64,000 nucleotides of DNA from Eudoraea adriatica DSM 19308. Its GTDB lineage: Bacteria > Bacteroidota > Bacteroidia > Flavobacteriales > Flavobacteriaceae. Both the position numbers and the translations under genes were made by a program. The DNA lies in contig NZ_KB907549.1 of the NCBI RefSeq assembly GCF_000382125.1, forward strand, positions 398,965 through 462,964, read 5' to 3'. How positions within the stretch are numbered: the stretch's first letter is position 1; each line of letters opens with the position of its first letter. Below the pieces are notes generated by a model that had not been told where the DNA came from, searched no databases, and saw only the letters and a list, made by a program, of their open reading frames with translations. Positions 34,964-44,166 of this stretch are shown in pieces.

Positions 34964-35098
34964 ATTTCATATTTAATTGTGAGAATATTTGTTTTGCCTG
35001 TAAAATTGATTATTCTGAGTCCTGCGCACTAAAAAAATATCGTTACACCATTTATTGGAGCCAGCCTCTCATAACGTCTTTGCTTCGGTTACCTTATT

Positions 35099-35767
35099 TT
35101 AATCAGTTTTTATGCTAATAGCCAGGCCACCACCGGAGTTGTTAACTGTTGTGGTAAAATTTTCCAGCCCCATGACATACGATAAATAAGCCTTCGTTCC
35201 AGAAATACCCCCTGCTCCCGGCGGGCGCACATTATGCGCAGCGAAACAACCCCCGGTTTTTAATTTAGGAACTACATCAATAAAGTAATTCGTATACCAA
35301 TCCTTGTCTGCATCACTAAAAACAAAATCAAACGGACCCTTAAGTTCCTTTACAAGATCATGGGCATTAGCCAATCTTGCATCAATGTATTTTGACAAAC
35401 CAGCTTCTTCAAAATTAGAAATGGCTTCCTTGTAACGACTTTCGTCAATCTCAATTGTAATGAGTTTTCCTTTGGTTTTACTCATTGCCCAGGCAATCCA
35501 AATTGCAGAATGACCGGTTGATGTGCCAATTTCCAGTCCGCTTGTATAACCGTTCTTAATTATTATGTCATAAAGTAATTTGCCATCTGTATCAGGCACA
35601 TTTAAATCGTGCCACCGGTTTTTTTTACTTTTCAGAAATGCCTCCACTTTCCTGTCCAGTTCCGGATTACCATCAGAGTTCTGTGCAGGGAGGTAATTCC
35701 CTGAAAAAATTACCATGATTAAGTAAATAAAAAACGGTCCACGTAAAAATGAAATTATTCTTCCCAT
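35099..35767 (-). CDS. O-methyltransferase family protein with N-terminal signal/anchor
   Basis: 222 residues from the ATG at 35767. The core matches caffeoyl-CoA/catechol O-methyltransferases: GLEIGTSTGHSAIWIAWAM (SAM motif I), LITIEIDESRY, DFVFSDADKDWYTNY and GGCFAAHNV. Unusually, it is preceded by a hydrophobic segment (GPFFIYLIMVIFSGNYLPAQ) that looks like a signal peptide or anchor, although SAM is a cytoplasmic cofactor. It follows the PepSY gene by 57 nt on the same strand. Confidence 0.75.
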   Translation of the reverse strand: MGRIISFLRGPFFIYLIMVIFSGNYLPAQNSDGNPELDRKVEAFLKSKKNRWHDLNVPDTDGKLLYDIIIKNGYTSGLEIGTSTGHSAIWIAWAMSKTKGKLITIEIDESRYKEAISNFEEAGLSKYIDARLANAHDLVKELKGPFDFVFSDADKDWYTNYFIDVVPKLKTGGCFAAHNVRPPGAGGISGTKAYLSYVMGLENFTTTVNNSGGGLAISIKTD

Positions 35768-35824
35768 AATCAAAATCTATTCCTGTTACAATATAATACT
35801 TGCTTTGCTGAAAATAATTAGAAA

Positions 35825-36334
35825 TTACACAAAAAGCAGAACTACCGTAAGAACAATACCTCCAAGTGCAAAGTACAGCCCTTTTTTGAATATTGGTGTT
35901 TTGGGTTTGAACATCCAAAATGCTGAAACAGCAAAAAACAGTAATGCTATCCCAAAAAATATATTCAACCAATACAAAGGATGCCCTGAATGCATTTTGT
36001 GCAACTTGTTCATATTATCCAAAATAAGTGGCATCTTCATCTCGATATAGCTCGCCTGTCCTGTAATTTTGTCGTAGGTTCCTCCTTCAAAATAAACCAG
36101 ATTACCTTCTGTCTTGTCTACCTTAAAGGCTCTTTTTCCAAGGGCGCGGCCTAAATCTTCGTCTTGCAAACCTATAGCAAGTTTGCTTTCAACAAGAACT
36201 TCCTTTTTTAAATAATCTGTGTTTCTATAAGTTAGTACAATACCGCTAATGGCGTATACTGCCATAATACCGGCCAAAAAGAACCCAAGATATCTGTGGT
36301 AGGTTCGTACTTTTTGTTCTGTTTTTCTTCCCAT
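35825..36334 (-). CDS. PepSY-associated membrane protein
   Basis: 169 residues with three transmembrane segments: about 14-32 (LGFFLAGIMAVYAISGIVL), about 118-138 and about 150-169. A periplasmic loop sits between the first two. The RTYHRYLGFF start and the HKMHSGH motif are typical of PepSY-TM proteins, often linked to iron reduction or siderophore handling. It is upstream of the O-methyltransferase gene. Confidence 0.75.
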   Translation of the reverse strand: MGRKTEQKVRTYHRYLGFFLAGIMAVYAISGIVLTYRNTDYLKKEVLVESKLAIGLQDEDLGRALGKRAFKVDKTEGNLVYFEGGTYDKITGQASYIEMKMPLILDNMNKLHKMHSGHPLYWLNIFFGIALLFFAVSAFWMFKPKTPIFKKGLYFALGGIVLTVVLLFV

Positions 36335-36546
36335 TATTTACTGATATTTAAATATTAATGCGTCTCTGTTTCCAAATCAATCTCAATTAAGCTATTTTAT
36401 TAAACCAAAGATTGATTTTTATTTAAAGAATAGGAAATAATCTGCTGTAAACAGCATAAGGTTAAAGGTAAACAGTATGTTATAATCTCAAAGTAGAACA
36501 ATTGTCGTTAGCAGGTTTGTTTTTGCAGTTTGCACTTAGTCTTTTT

Positions 36547-36574
36547 TTGGAATGTGTCTAATAGTGTAGATTTG
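36547..36574 (+). promoter_or_regulatory. Promoter of the LytS/LytTR operon
   Basis: TTG (36547-36549), a 17-nt gap, then TAGATTTG (36567-36574). The ATG at 36585 is only 10 nt on, so the leader must be very short; the alternative ATG at 36591 would give a few more bases. Confidence 0.6.
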
Positions 36575-36584
36575 TGGTATTAGC

Positions 36585-37613
36585 ATGAATATGAATAAGA
36601 TATCTCAACGTATTAGCTGGCAAGAACTTTTTTTTCAATTTGTATTGTATATTTTGGTTCTCCTCTTTTATTCCTTTGACAGGAATGACCCGGGTATTAC
36701 CCTGGCGCAGTTGGTCTTCTTTTTGGTATATGCCTGTGCTTCTGTTTTTATCACCTACTTTTTAATGCCTAAATTTTTGTATAACAAGAAATATTGGCAT
36801 TTTTTTGGTTTTGTTATTTTGATCCTGTTACTCGTAATTATAACAGAAGAGTTACTAGAAGTCGTCTTTTATCCAGGCACACGAAGAGCATCCATAGTTC
36901 CGGGTATTTATTATGCGATATTCGATGTACTTCCCATAATTGCAATCTTGTCCGGGTTTAAATTCGCTTGGGATGCCATAGGCAAACAAGGCGAAGTAGA
37001 GAAATTAAAAACAACAATGCAGGAAAGTGAACTTCAATTTTTAAAGTCCCAGATTAATCCCCATTTTTTGTTCAATAACCTTAACAACCTCTATTCATAT
37101 GCCATTGAACTTTCTCCTAAAACTCCGGCCATAATTTTGGAATTAAGTTCGGTTTTGCGCTACATGCTCTATGAATGCAAAGAAAGATTTGTACCCTTAT
37201 CCAAAGAAATTGAACAACTGGAACATTTTACGCAACTCAATCAGCTTCAGATTGAAGAAAGAGGTAAGGTAAGTTTTACCGCTACTGCCATTAAACCCGG
37301 CTATCAAATTGCCCCTTTGATCCTGCTCGTTTTTATCGAAAATGCATTTAAGCACAGTCAATCAGGACAGTCCAGCAATATCAGGATAGACATTGACATT
37401 AAAATGGATGGAGATACACTTCATTTTAATTGTAAAAACAATTTTCAACCGATAACCGAGACTGAAAACCTAACCAAGGGCATTGGTTTGGATAATGTAA
37501 AAAAACGATTGCAATTGCTATACCCTAAGGCACATGAACTAATAATCAAAGAAACTTCAAATCAATTTGAAGTTGATTTGAAAATGGAATTGCAGAAAAT
37601 TAGTTTGAAATGA
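36585..37613 (+). CDS. LytS-type sensor histidine kinase
   Basis: 342 residues. Four hydrophobic segments fill the first 130 residues, then a short coiled linker. A His_kinase domain of the LytS/YehU class follows: FLKSQINPHFLFNNLNNLYSYA with the phospho-accepting His, and a HATPase with FIENAFKHSQSG and KGIGLDNVKKRLQLLYP. No periplasmic sensor domain is present, so the membrane segments probably sense the stimulus. It overlaps the response regulator gene by 4 nt (ATGA). Confidence 0.9.
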   Translation: MNMNKISQRISWQELFFQFVLYILVLLFYSFDRNDPGITLAQLVFFLVYACASVFITYFLMPKFLYNKKYWHFFGFVILILLLVIITEELLEVVFYPGTRRASIVPGIYYAIFDVLPIIAILSGFKFAWDAIGKQGEVEKLKTTMQESELQFLKSQINPHFLFNNLNNLYSYAIELSPKTPAIILELSSVLRYMLYECKERFVPLSKEIEQLEHFTQLNQLQIEERGKVSFTATAIKPGYQIAPLILLVFIENAFKHSQSGQSSNIRIDIDIKMDGDTLHFNCKNNFQPITETENLTKGIGLDNVKKRLQLLYPKAHELIIKETSNQFEVDLKMELQKISLK

Positions 37614-38314
37614 ATTGTATAATTATTGAAGATCAGCCCCCGGCTCAGCGCATCCTTAAAAAATTTGTAGAGGATATTGGCACCCTGCATCTTAAAGGCG
37701 TTTTTTCAGATGCCATCGAGGCTATGGAATTTTTGAAATCCAATTCGGTTGATCTTATGTTTCTGGACATTCATTTGCCTAAGATATCCGGGATAGACTT
37801 TTTAAAATCCATGCCCAATCCTCCTCATGTTATATTAACAACTGCCTTCTCGGATTATGCCTTAGAGAGTTATGAATTTAATGTTGTGGATTATTTGCTG
37901 AAACCTTTTTCATTTCAGCGTTTCGTAAAAGCCGTCGCTAAAATACCTGTAAAAAGTACTTCGAACACAGCGGATTACACAGAATCCGGAATTCAGGAAA
38001 ATCGCAAAGAAATATTTATAAAATCGGGCTATGAGCACATCAAAATAACCATAGAAGACATTATATACATTAAATCCGATACGGACTATACAGAAATTAT
38101 AACCGCCGAAAAAAAATATTTATCTTCAGAGCCGTTACGATTCTGGGAAGAACAATTAAGCCAAAATCATTTCTTCAGAATTCATAAGTCTTTTATCATT
38201 AACACCTCTAAAATTGAAAAAATAATTGGCAACCAGGTCTATTTAACCAGAGCTATTAAGGTGCCTATTGGAAGAGCCTTTAAAGAAAATTTTATGAAAA
38301 GTTTGTTGAACTAA
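37610..38314 (+). CDS. LytTR-family response regulator
   Basis: 234 residues. The receiver domain (1-120) has the acidic pair at E7-D8, phospho-acceptor Asp 53 in FLDIHLP and the conserved Lys in [12 protein letters not shown]-terminal LytTR DNA-binding domain (about 140-234) has [20 protein letters not shown] and [18 protein letters not shown]. It is the partner of the preceding kinase and probably controls the dienelactone hydrolase gene 14 nt downstream and its own operon. Confidence 0.92.
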   Translation: MNCIIIEDQPPAQRILKKFVEDIGTLHLKGVFSDAIEAMEFLKSNSVDLMFLDIHLPKISGIDFLKSMPNPPHVILTTAFSDYALESYEFNVVDYLLKPFSFQRFVKAVAKIPVKSTSNTADYTESGIQENRKEIFIKSGYEHIKITIEDIIYIKSDTDYTEIITAEKKYLSSEPLRFWEEQLSQNHFFRIHKSFIINTSKIEKIIGNQVYLTRAIKVPIGRAFKENFMKSLLN

Positions 38315-38328
38315 ACAAGAACGCTATT

Positions 38329-39213
38329 ATGAAATCACTAAAAAAAGAAGATATTGAACAGGAAGTCTTTGACCTGTATGATGACTACGCGCACAACAAA
38401 TTACAAAGGCGTGAATTTATTGAAAGACTTTCTCTTTACGCTGTGGGAGGTATTACGGTGGCATCACTGATGAGTTTCCTGATGCCCAATTACAAGGATA
38501 CTATGTTGGTGCCAGCCAATGACCCAAGGTTGGATTCTGATTATATCAACTATGAATCTCCAAAAGGTGGGGGAACAATAAAAGGACTGCTTTCTAAACC
38601 TGTTGATGCCAAAGGGAAATTACCGGGCATAGTTGTGGTTCATGAAAACAGGGGCCTCAACCCGTACATTGAAGATACGGCCAGAATGGCTGCTTTAGAA
38701 GGTTTCATCACTCTAGCACCGGATGCGCTGACGCCTCTTGGCGGATATCCGGGAAATGATGATGAAGGCCGTGAAATGCAAAGAAAGCGTGACCGTAATG
38801 AAATGCTGGAAGATTTTATTGCTGCCTATGAATATTTAAAGGCACATAAGGACTGTAGTGGTAATATCGGTGTTGTTGGTTTTTGTTTTGGGGGATGGAT
38901 TTCCAATATGATGGCGGTAAAAGTACCCGGCCTGTCGGCAGCAGTACCTTTTTATGGCGGGCAACCCACGGAAGATATTGATAAAATCAATGCCCCTTTG
39001 ATGTTGCAGTTCGCAGGACTGGATAAGAGAGTGAATGAAGGCTGGCCGGCTTATGAAGAGGCGCTGAAAGCAAATAACAAGGAATATGTGGCCTATACCT
39101 ACCCTGATGTCAATCATGGTTTTCACAATACAACTACACCGCGATACGACAAAGAAGCAGCGGAACTGGCATGGAAAAGGACCATTGATTTTTTTAACAA
39201 AAACCTGAAATAA
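38329..39213 (+). CDS. Dienelactone-hydrolase-family protein with Tat-like signal
   Basis: 294 residues. The alpha/beta-hydrolase core has the DLH nucleophile Cys in [10 protein letters not shown], an Asp region ([16 protein letters not shown]) and the catalytic His in [10 protein letters not shown]. Upstream lies a long N-region with [22 protein letters not shown] at about residues 24-45, similar to twin-arginine signals placed after a charged extension in this family. It is therefore probably periplasmic. Co-transcription with the LytS/LytTR pair suggests that system responds to its substrate or to envelope stress. Confidence 0.85.
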   Translation: MKSLKKEDIEQEVFDLYDDYAHNKLQRREFIERLSLYAVGGITVASLMSFLMPNYKDTMLVPANDPRLDSDYINYESPKGGGTIKGLLSKPVDAKGKLPGIVVVHENRGLNPYIEDTARMAALEGFITLAPDALTPLGGYPGNDDEGREMQRKRDRNEMLEDFIAAYEYLKAHKDCSGNIGVVGFCFGGWISNMMAVKVPGLSAAVPFYGGQPTEDIDKINAPLMLQFAGLDKRVNEGWPAYEEALKANNKEYVAYTYPDVNHGFHNTTTPRYDKEAAELAWKRTIDFFNKNLK

Positions 39214-39273
39214 ATATCCTTGTTCAAATGAAGTGCCAGAAAATACTTACCATTTGAACTCTATAATGCACAG

Positions 39274-39303
39274 AAAAAAACCCGCTGAATAGCGGGTTTT
39301 TTT
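39274..39303. terminator. Bidirectional terminator
   Basis: A stem of A7-CCCGCT with AGCGGG-T7 and loop GAAT lies between the convergent hydrolase (plus) and carboxylesterase (minus) genes. Confidence 0.93.
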
Positions 39304-39342
39304 GTTATTTGGCCTTTGGTTACTTATTCGCAAAAAGTGCAT

Positions 39343-40974
39343 TCAATTTCCATAGGTTTTATCCAAAAACTCATAACGCGCATCATTTACGGCATTTTTG
39401 GCTACGCTCTCCGTGTTTAGAATCATAACCGGCGGAGCTGTATCATTAGCTTCCGCAGAGGGCCACTCAGGCAGATCTTCCGAATTTGGATTGCCGGTTT
39501 TAACGAAATTGGCAAAATAATTCTGCATGGTTTCTGAGACTTTGAAATCATCCTCAGTCCAGGCATAGTCATCCACCAGCTGCAAATTACCCATACAATA
39601 TTCTATCTCGCAAGCATGGGGTGCGCCTATTGGCTCGGGCCTTTTTGGGGTATCCGAATTTTTTGCAACCGTACCTCCTGCCAAACCAGGTTCCAGGTTC
39701 TTATCCCTGAGTGGTGGTCTGATTTTGCTGTAAAGATATCGGTAAACAGGCTGGTTGCTATTTTTGCGATGCAGGTCGAACCACTTCCACGTACTATATG
39801 CAATAAATCTGTCGGAGGCCAGGTCCGTGGCAGATTGTTCTATTTCCTCCACGGAGCTGTGAGGATATAACTTTAAAACTTCTTCATGGGTATCAGGATA
39901 AGCTTCTTTAACCTTTGCTACATAATTTTCCTCCGAATAAGGCTGTCCCTGCATAAATGCCATTCCCGGAATCTCCGCTGAATTCCACCCAAGCAATAGA
40001 GGCACCTGAGCCTGTTCTTTGGCGTTAAATATCTGGGGTAGGGTTTTTGGTAAAAAGTAGCCGTCGATCACCATTGGAAAACCAAATCGCTTGGATTCGT
40101 TGTATATTTCATAGATGTCGCGTGTACTTAATTTCCTTAGTTGTTCAATAGCAGGGTATACTGCATTTTGCGCAAACTCCAGACCGGTATTTTCAGCTTC
40201 TTCCAATGAAACGGGCGCCAAAGTAGGATTAATACAAGCACCACTCTCCCCTATTGCTGCTGCTATCAAATCCTTAGATAGCGGTGATGCCATTTGAGCG
40301 CTAACAGCTAAGGATCCGGCGGACTCCCCAGCTATAGTAACTTTGCCCGGATCGCCCCCGAAAGCGGCAATATTCTTATTAACCCATTTTAAGGCCGCAT
40401 GCTGGTCCAGTACCCCATAATTACCGGAGGCCTTGTAAGGAGCTTCAGCACTTAGTTCCGGGTGCGATAAAAATCCAAATATATTGAGCCGATAGTTGGT
40501 AGTAACTACTACCATGCCCTTCCTGGCCATACTTTCGCCATCGTACCTGTATTCCGAGGCATCACCTGCCACATTTCCCCCGCCATAGAAATAAACCAGA
40601 ACAGGCAGGCCTTTTGTATTCCTCTTGGCAGGTGTCCATATATTAAGATACAGACAATCTTCGCTTACCCCGTTGGAACGCGACTTCATATCTCCGAAGA
40701 CCATGGTTTGCATAGGCCGCGGCCCAAATTTCTTTGTTTCTTTTACACCCTCCCAATTGTCCACAGGCTGCGGAGCCCTCCATCTAAGGTTTCCGACCGG
40801 AGGTTTGGCAAAAGGTACCCCGAAGTATTTTTGAATACCTGTATGCGTATCATAATTCCCCTCAATTAATCCGTTTTCTACGGTAACCTGAACAGGAAAT
40901 GAATTGTTATTCTGTGCTTTTCCAACTGAGCTCATTAGAACTAATAACATGGATAAAATTGCGGCTGTTTTCAT
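39343..40974 (-). CDS. Type-B carboxylesterase, exported
   Basis: 543 residues with a signal peptide (to about residue 20). Type-B carboxylesterase/lipase fold: YFGVPFAKPPVGNLRWRAP, SEDCLYLNIWTP, oxyanion VYFYGGGNVAG, nucleophile Ser in TIAGESAGSLAV, and catalytic His in GAPHACEIEYCMG. It probably removes acyl groups (for example acetyl) from glycans or small esters. It is divergent from the Nudix-like regulator gene, with a palindrome between them that suggests joint control. Confidence 0.88.
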   Translation of the reverse strand: MKTAAILSMLLVLMSSVGKAQNNNSFPVQVTVENGLIEGNYDTHTGIQKYFGVPFAKPPVGNLRWRAPQPVDNWEGVKETKKFGPRPMQTMVFGDMKSRSNGVSEDCLYLNIWTPAKRNTKGLPVLVYFYGGGNVAGDASEYRYDGESMARKGMVVVTTNYRLNIFGFLSHPELSAEAPYKASGNYGVLDQHAALKWVNKNIAAFGGDPGKVTIAGESAGSLAVSAQMASPLSKDLIAAAIGESGACINPTLAPVSLEEAENTGLEFAQNAVYPAIEQLRKLSTRDIYEIYNESKRFGFPMVIDGYFLPKTLPQIFNAKEQAQVPLLLGWNSAEIPGMAFMQGQPYSEENYVAKVKEAYPDTHEEVLKLYPHSSVEEIEQSATDLASDRFIAYSTWKWFDLHRKNSNQPVYRYLYSKIRPPLRDKNLEPGLAGGTVAKNSDTPKRPEPIGAPHACEIEYCMGNLQLVDDYAWTEDDFKVSETMQNYFANFVKTGNPNSEDLPEWPSAEANDTAPPVMILNTESVAKNAVNDARYEFLDKTYGN

Positions 40975-40994
40975 TGTATAAAGTGTTAAAGTTT

Positions 40995-41023
40995 TATTAT
41001 TGTCTCATTTTGTTACAATAATA
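40995..41023. promoter_or_regulatory. Palindromic operator candidate in divergent promoter
   Basis: A perfect 9-bp inverted repeat, TATTATTGT and ACAATAATA, separated by 11 bp. Centre-to-centre distance is 20 bp, two helical turns, as expected for a dimeric regulator. It lies 20 nt from the esterase start and 60 nt from the Nudix-like regulator start. Confidence 0.65.
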
Positions 41024-41083
41024 CTTTTATTTCTTGATATTTTATCATTTATTTGAATAAAAATACATCTTGTCGAGTCTAAA

Positions 41084-41824
41084 ATGAGCAATATTCTACC
41101 TTCTCTTGACGAATACATTCCTCACCTGGCCTATGATTCTGTAATATTTGGGTTTAATGGCGAAGAATTAAAAATACTTATTCTCGAATACCACAATACA
41201 GGTTTATTTGCACTGCCCGGAGGATTTGTAAGACGAAATGAAAACCTGGATGATGCTGTGAAACGGGGTTTGAATGAGCGAACCGGACTGGATAAAATTT
41301 ATCTGGAACAGTTTCATACGTTTGGGGACATATCCAGACCAGATCCCGATATCATGCGCACCATTCTGGAAGCAAACGGACAAAAAGTTGAGGAGGGAAA
41401 TTGGTTGTTAGACCGGTTTATTTCTGTAGCCTATTACGCTTTGATTAATTATAACAATGTGGAGCCTAAACCTGATAAGCTTTCAGATTCTATTAATTGG
41501 TATGCGATAGACAAGTTGCCACCTTTAATGATGGACCATGGGAAAATAGTTGAAAAAGCCCTTGAAACGCTTAGGAACAATTTAGAAAAAAAATTGGTGG
41601 GCATGAATCTATTACCCTCCAAATTTACCATGAAGGAACTGCAATTGGTATATGAAGCTGTTCTGGGAGAGAAACTACGCAGAACGACTTTTCAAAGAAA
41701 AATATTGGGCCTTGACATTTTAAAAAGGCATGAAAAATTGTTTACCGGGGGGGCACATAAAGCGCCTTATCTATATAGTTTTAAGAATAAAGAATCTATT
41801 GAACAACAATATGTACATGGATAA
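41084..41824 (+). CDS. Nudix-domain transcriptional regulator (NrtR/AraR-like), catalytically degenerate
   Basis: 246 residues: a Nudix domain (about 15-150) followed by a winged-helix DNA-binding domain (about 160-235, FTMKELQLVYEAVLGEKLRRTTFQRKIL). In the Nudix box the usual R-E-U-x-E-E-x-G reads R-G-L-N-E-R-T-G, so the key metal-binding glutamates are lost. This fits a ligand sensor, not a hydrolase. Known relatives (NrtR, Bacteroides AraR) sense ADP-ribose or arabinose and repress nearby catabolic genes. It is divergent from the esterase gene and 71 nt upstream of the isomerase-oxidase-esterase-GH3 run, which it probably controls. Confidence 0.83.
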   Translation: MSNILPSLDEYIPHLAYDSVIFGFNGEELKILILEYHNTGLFALPGGFVRRNENLDDAVKRGLNERTGLDKIYLEQFHTFGDISRPDPDIMRTILEANGQKVEEGNWLLDRFISVAYYALINYNNVEPKPDKLSDSINWYAIDKLPPLMMDHGKIVEKALETLRNNLEKKLVGMNLLPSKFTMKELQLVYEAVLGEKLRRTTFQRKILGLDILKRHEKLFTGGAHKAPYLYSFKNKESIEQQYVHG

Positions 41825-41895
41825 ATTTTATTTGACCTTGTTCAGGTCTTTACCCTTAATACTTAATTATAATAATAAGCAATAGTTAGAATCTT

Positions 41896-42762
41896 ATGAA
41901 AATCACATTTGTTAAACTCTTTTTATCTCTCTTTCTTTTAGGAGGGTCATTCCTTTGCCAGGCACAGCAAAAATCTGGTGGCCTTGCACTTTATACTGTT
42001 CGGGATGACATGGCCGCCAATGCAAAGGCAACACTTACCGCCGTTTCGGATGCGGGCTATAAAAATATTGAAGCTGCGGGTTACAAGGACGGCAAATTTT
42101 ACGATATGTCTCCTGCCGATTTTAAAAAATTACTCAAAGAGCTCCGTTTAAACCCAATTAGTACCCACCAGGCATCCGTAACCCTGGAAAATGCAGATTC
42201 TATGATTGCCGATGTAAAGGAAGCAGGGTTTAAGTATTTTGTGATACCTGTGCCACCCATGGGGCTTTTTAAAATTGACCGGGAAACCAGGACGATGGGT
42301 ATGACCGGTGGTGCCGCCAACCTCGCTGAAATTATAACCACCCTGGGTAAAAAATGCGAAGCAGCCGGACTTAAATTACTCTATCATAACCATGATTTTG
42401 AATTTAAAAAAGATGCTGATGGTATTGTTCCCATAGACTACTTATTAGAAAATACGGATCCCAAATATGTAAACTTTCAAATGGACCTGTATTGGGTTAC
42501 AAAAGCTGGTGCTGACCCTGTTGCTTATTTTGAAAAATACCCCGGGCGCTTCAAAATCTGGCATGTAAAAGACATGGACAAGGAAGGGAGGTTTGCTCCG
42601 GTGGGTAAAGGAAGAATAGACTTTGTCCGTATCCTTGAGAAGAAAAAGCTATCCGGCATGAAGTACTATATGGTAGAACAGGATATGACCTTCGATGGGC
42701 TGAAACCAATAGATGCCATTAAAATAAGCCATGAAGGACTTAAGAATATTGGTTTTAAATAG
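41896..42762 (+). CDS. Sugar phosphate isomerase/epimerase family protein, exported
   Basis: 288 residues with a signal peptide (MKITFVKLFLSLFLLGGSFLCQA). A xylose-isomerase-like TIM barrel follows: GLALYTVRDDM, KLLYHNHDFEF, VNFQMDLYWVTKAG and KIWHVKDMDKEG, with the His, Glu/Asp and His residues that bind the metal. Exported members act on sugars or polyols without phosphate. It is 9 nt from the oxidase gene, so the two likely work together on the same sugar. Confidence 0.82.
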   Translation: MKITFVKLFLSLFLLGGSFLCQAQQKSGGLALYTVRDDMAANAKATLTAVSDAGYKNIEAAGYKDGKFYDMSPADFKKLLKELRLNPISTHQASVTLENADSMIADVKEAGFKYFVIPVPPMGLFKIDRETRTMGMTGGAANLAEIITTLGKKCEAAGLKLLYHNHDFEFKKDADGIVPIDYLLENTDPKYVNFQMDLYWVTKAGADPVAYFEKYPGRFKIWHVKDMDKEGRFAPVGKGRIDFVRILEKKKLSGMKYYMVEQDMTFDGLKPIDAIKISHEGLKNIGFK

Positions 42763-42771
42763 GAGCTTATT

Positions 42772-44145
42772 ATGAAAAGAACGGAATTTATAAGAACAAC
42801 CATGACTTTTGCTACAGCTACTGCTCTGACCCCTCTGGCATCTTGTAATATGGACAAGAAAAAAATTGGTGCAGAAGTTGAACCCCCAATGCTGAGGAAA
42901 AACTGGGCTGGTAATTACATTTATAAGGCTAATAACTTACATGAGCCTGAAACTGTAGAAGAAGTGCAGGTTCTCGTCAAAAAACTTAAGGCACAGAAGG
43001 CTTTAGGCTCTTGCCATTGCTTTAACAATATTGCCGATAGTCCCATGAATCAGATTTCTACGAAAAACTTAAAAGGAGTATTGGGTATTGATGAGGAGAA
43101 AATGACTATAACAGTAGGGGCGGGAACTAAATATGGAGATTTCGCACCCGAACTTCATCAAAAAGGATATGCACTGCATAATCTGGCATCTCTACCGCAT
43201 ATTTCCGTTGCAGGAGCCTGCGCAACCGCAACACATGGTTCGGGTGTGGCGAATGGGAATCTCGCCAGTTCGGTTGCTGGTGTGGAATTAGTGACCGGAA
43301 ATGGAGATATTATAAATTTTAACAGGGACACGGACCAGGATATGCTAAATGCTGTTGTGGTTAATCTTGGTGCCCTGGGGATCATTACCAAAGTTACGCT
43401 TGATATTGAAAAGACTTTCGATGTGCGACAAGATGTGTTCCAAAATCTGACTCTGGAATCCTTAAAGACTAATTTTGATGCGATACTGTCAGGCGGTTAT
43501 AGTGTAAGTCTTTTTACCGATTGGCAAAACGAAGTGGTGAGCCAGGTATGGGTAAAAAGAAAGGTGGATGATCAAACCCAGGATTTAGGATCCGATTATT
43601 ATGGGGCCAAAGCAGCAGATCGTAATTTACATCCAATAACCGAACTTTCGGCTGAAAATTGTACGGAACAAATGGGGGTTCCGGGCCCTTGGTATGACAG
43701 GTTACCCCATTTTAAAATGGGTTTTACCCCAAGTAGTGGCAAAGAATTGCAATCAGAATTTTTTGTGCCCAGAGAAAGAGCTTTAGATGCTATTCTGGCC
43801 TTGGAAAAAAAGAAGGAGCAGATACATCCGCAATTGATGATAACAGAAATAAGAACAATTGCCGCCGATAAATTATGGATGAGCCCATGTTACCTCCAGG
43901 ATTGTGTGGCAATCCATTTTACATGGAAACAAAACCCGGAAGAAGTGGCAGAATTGATCTCAATGATCGAAACAGAGCTGGAACCATTTCTTTACCGCCC
44001 ACATTGGGGAAAACTTTTCTCTACAGATCCTTCTCTTCTGACTTCGCGGTATGACAAATTTCATGAATTTGTTGCCATAGCTGAGGAATTAGACCCTAAG
44101 GGAAAATTTAAGAATGATTATTTGAACTTGAACATATATATCTAA
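42772..44145 (+). CDS. FAD-linked alditol/xylitol-oxidase-like enzyme, exported
   Basis: 457 residues of the vanillyl-alcohol-oxidase-type flavoprotein family (alditol oxidase / sugar-lactone oxidase). His 82 in ALGSCHCFN sits where alditol oxidase binds FAD covalently. A second FAD loop is SVAGACATATHGSG, and the C-terminus has HWGKLF, typical of the group. The N-terminus (MKRTEFIRTTMTFATATALTPLASC) looks like a signal, with Cys 25 a possible lipidation site. It would oxidise a sugar alcohol and give hydrogen peroxide outside the cytoplasm. It lies between the isomerase and esterase genes. Confidence 0.82.
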   Translation: MKRTEFIRTTMTFATATALTPLASCNMDKKKIGAEVEPPMLRKNWAGNYIYKANNLHEPETVEEVQVLVKKLKAQKALGSCHCFNNIADSPMNQISTKNLKGVLGIDEEKMTITVGAGTKYGDFAPELHQKGYALHNLASLPHISVAGACATATHGSGVANGNLASSVAGVELVTGNGDIINFNRDTDQDMLNAVVVNLGALGIITKVTLDIEKTFDVRQDVFQNLTLESLKTNFDAILSGGYSVSLFTDWQNEVVSQVWVKRKVDDQTQDLGSDYYGAKAADRNLHPITELSAENCTEQMGVPGPWYDRLPHFKMGFTPSSGKELQSEFFVPRERALDAILALEKKKEQIHPQLMITEIRTIAADKLWMSPCYLQDCVAIHFTWKQNPEEVAELISMIETELEPFLYRPHWGKLFSTDPSLLTSRYDKFHEFVAIAEELDPKGKFKNDYLNLNIYI

Positions 44146-44166
44146 TTAGAAATAAAACCTTTACTA

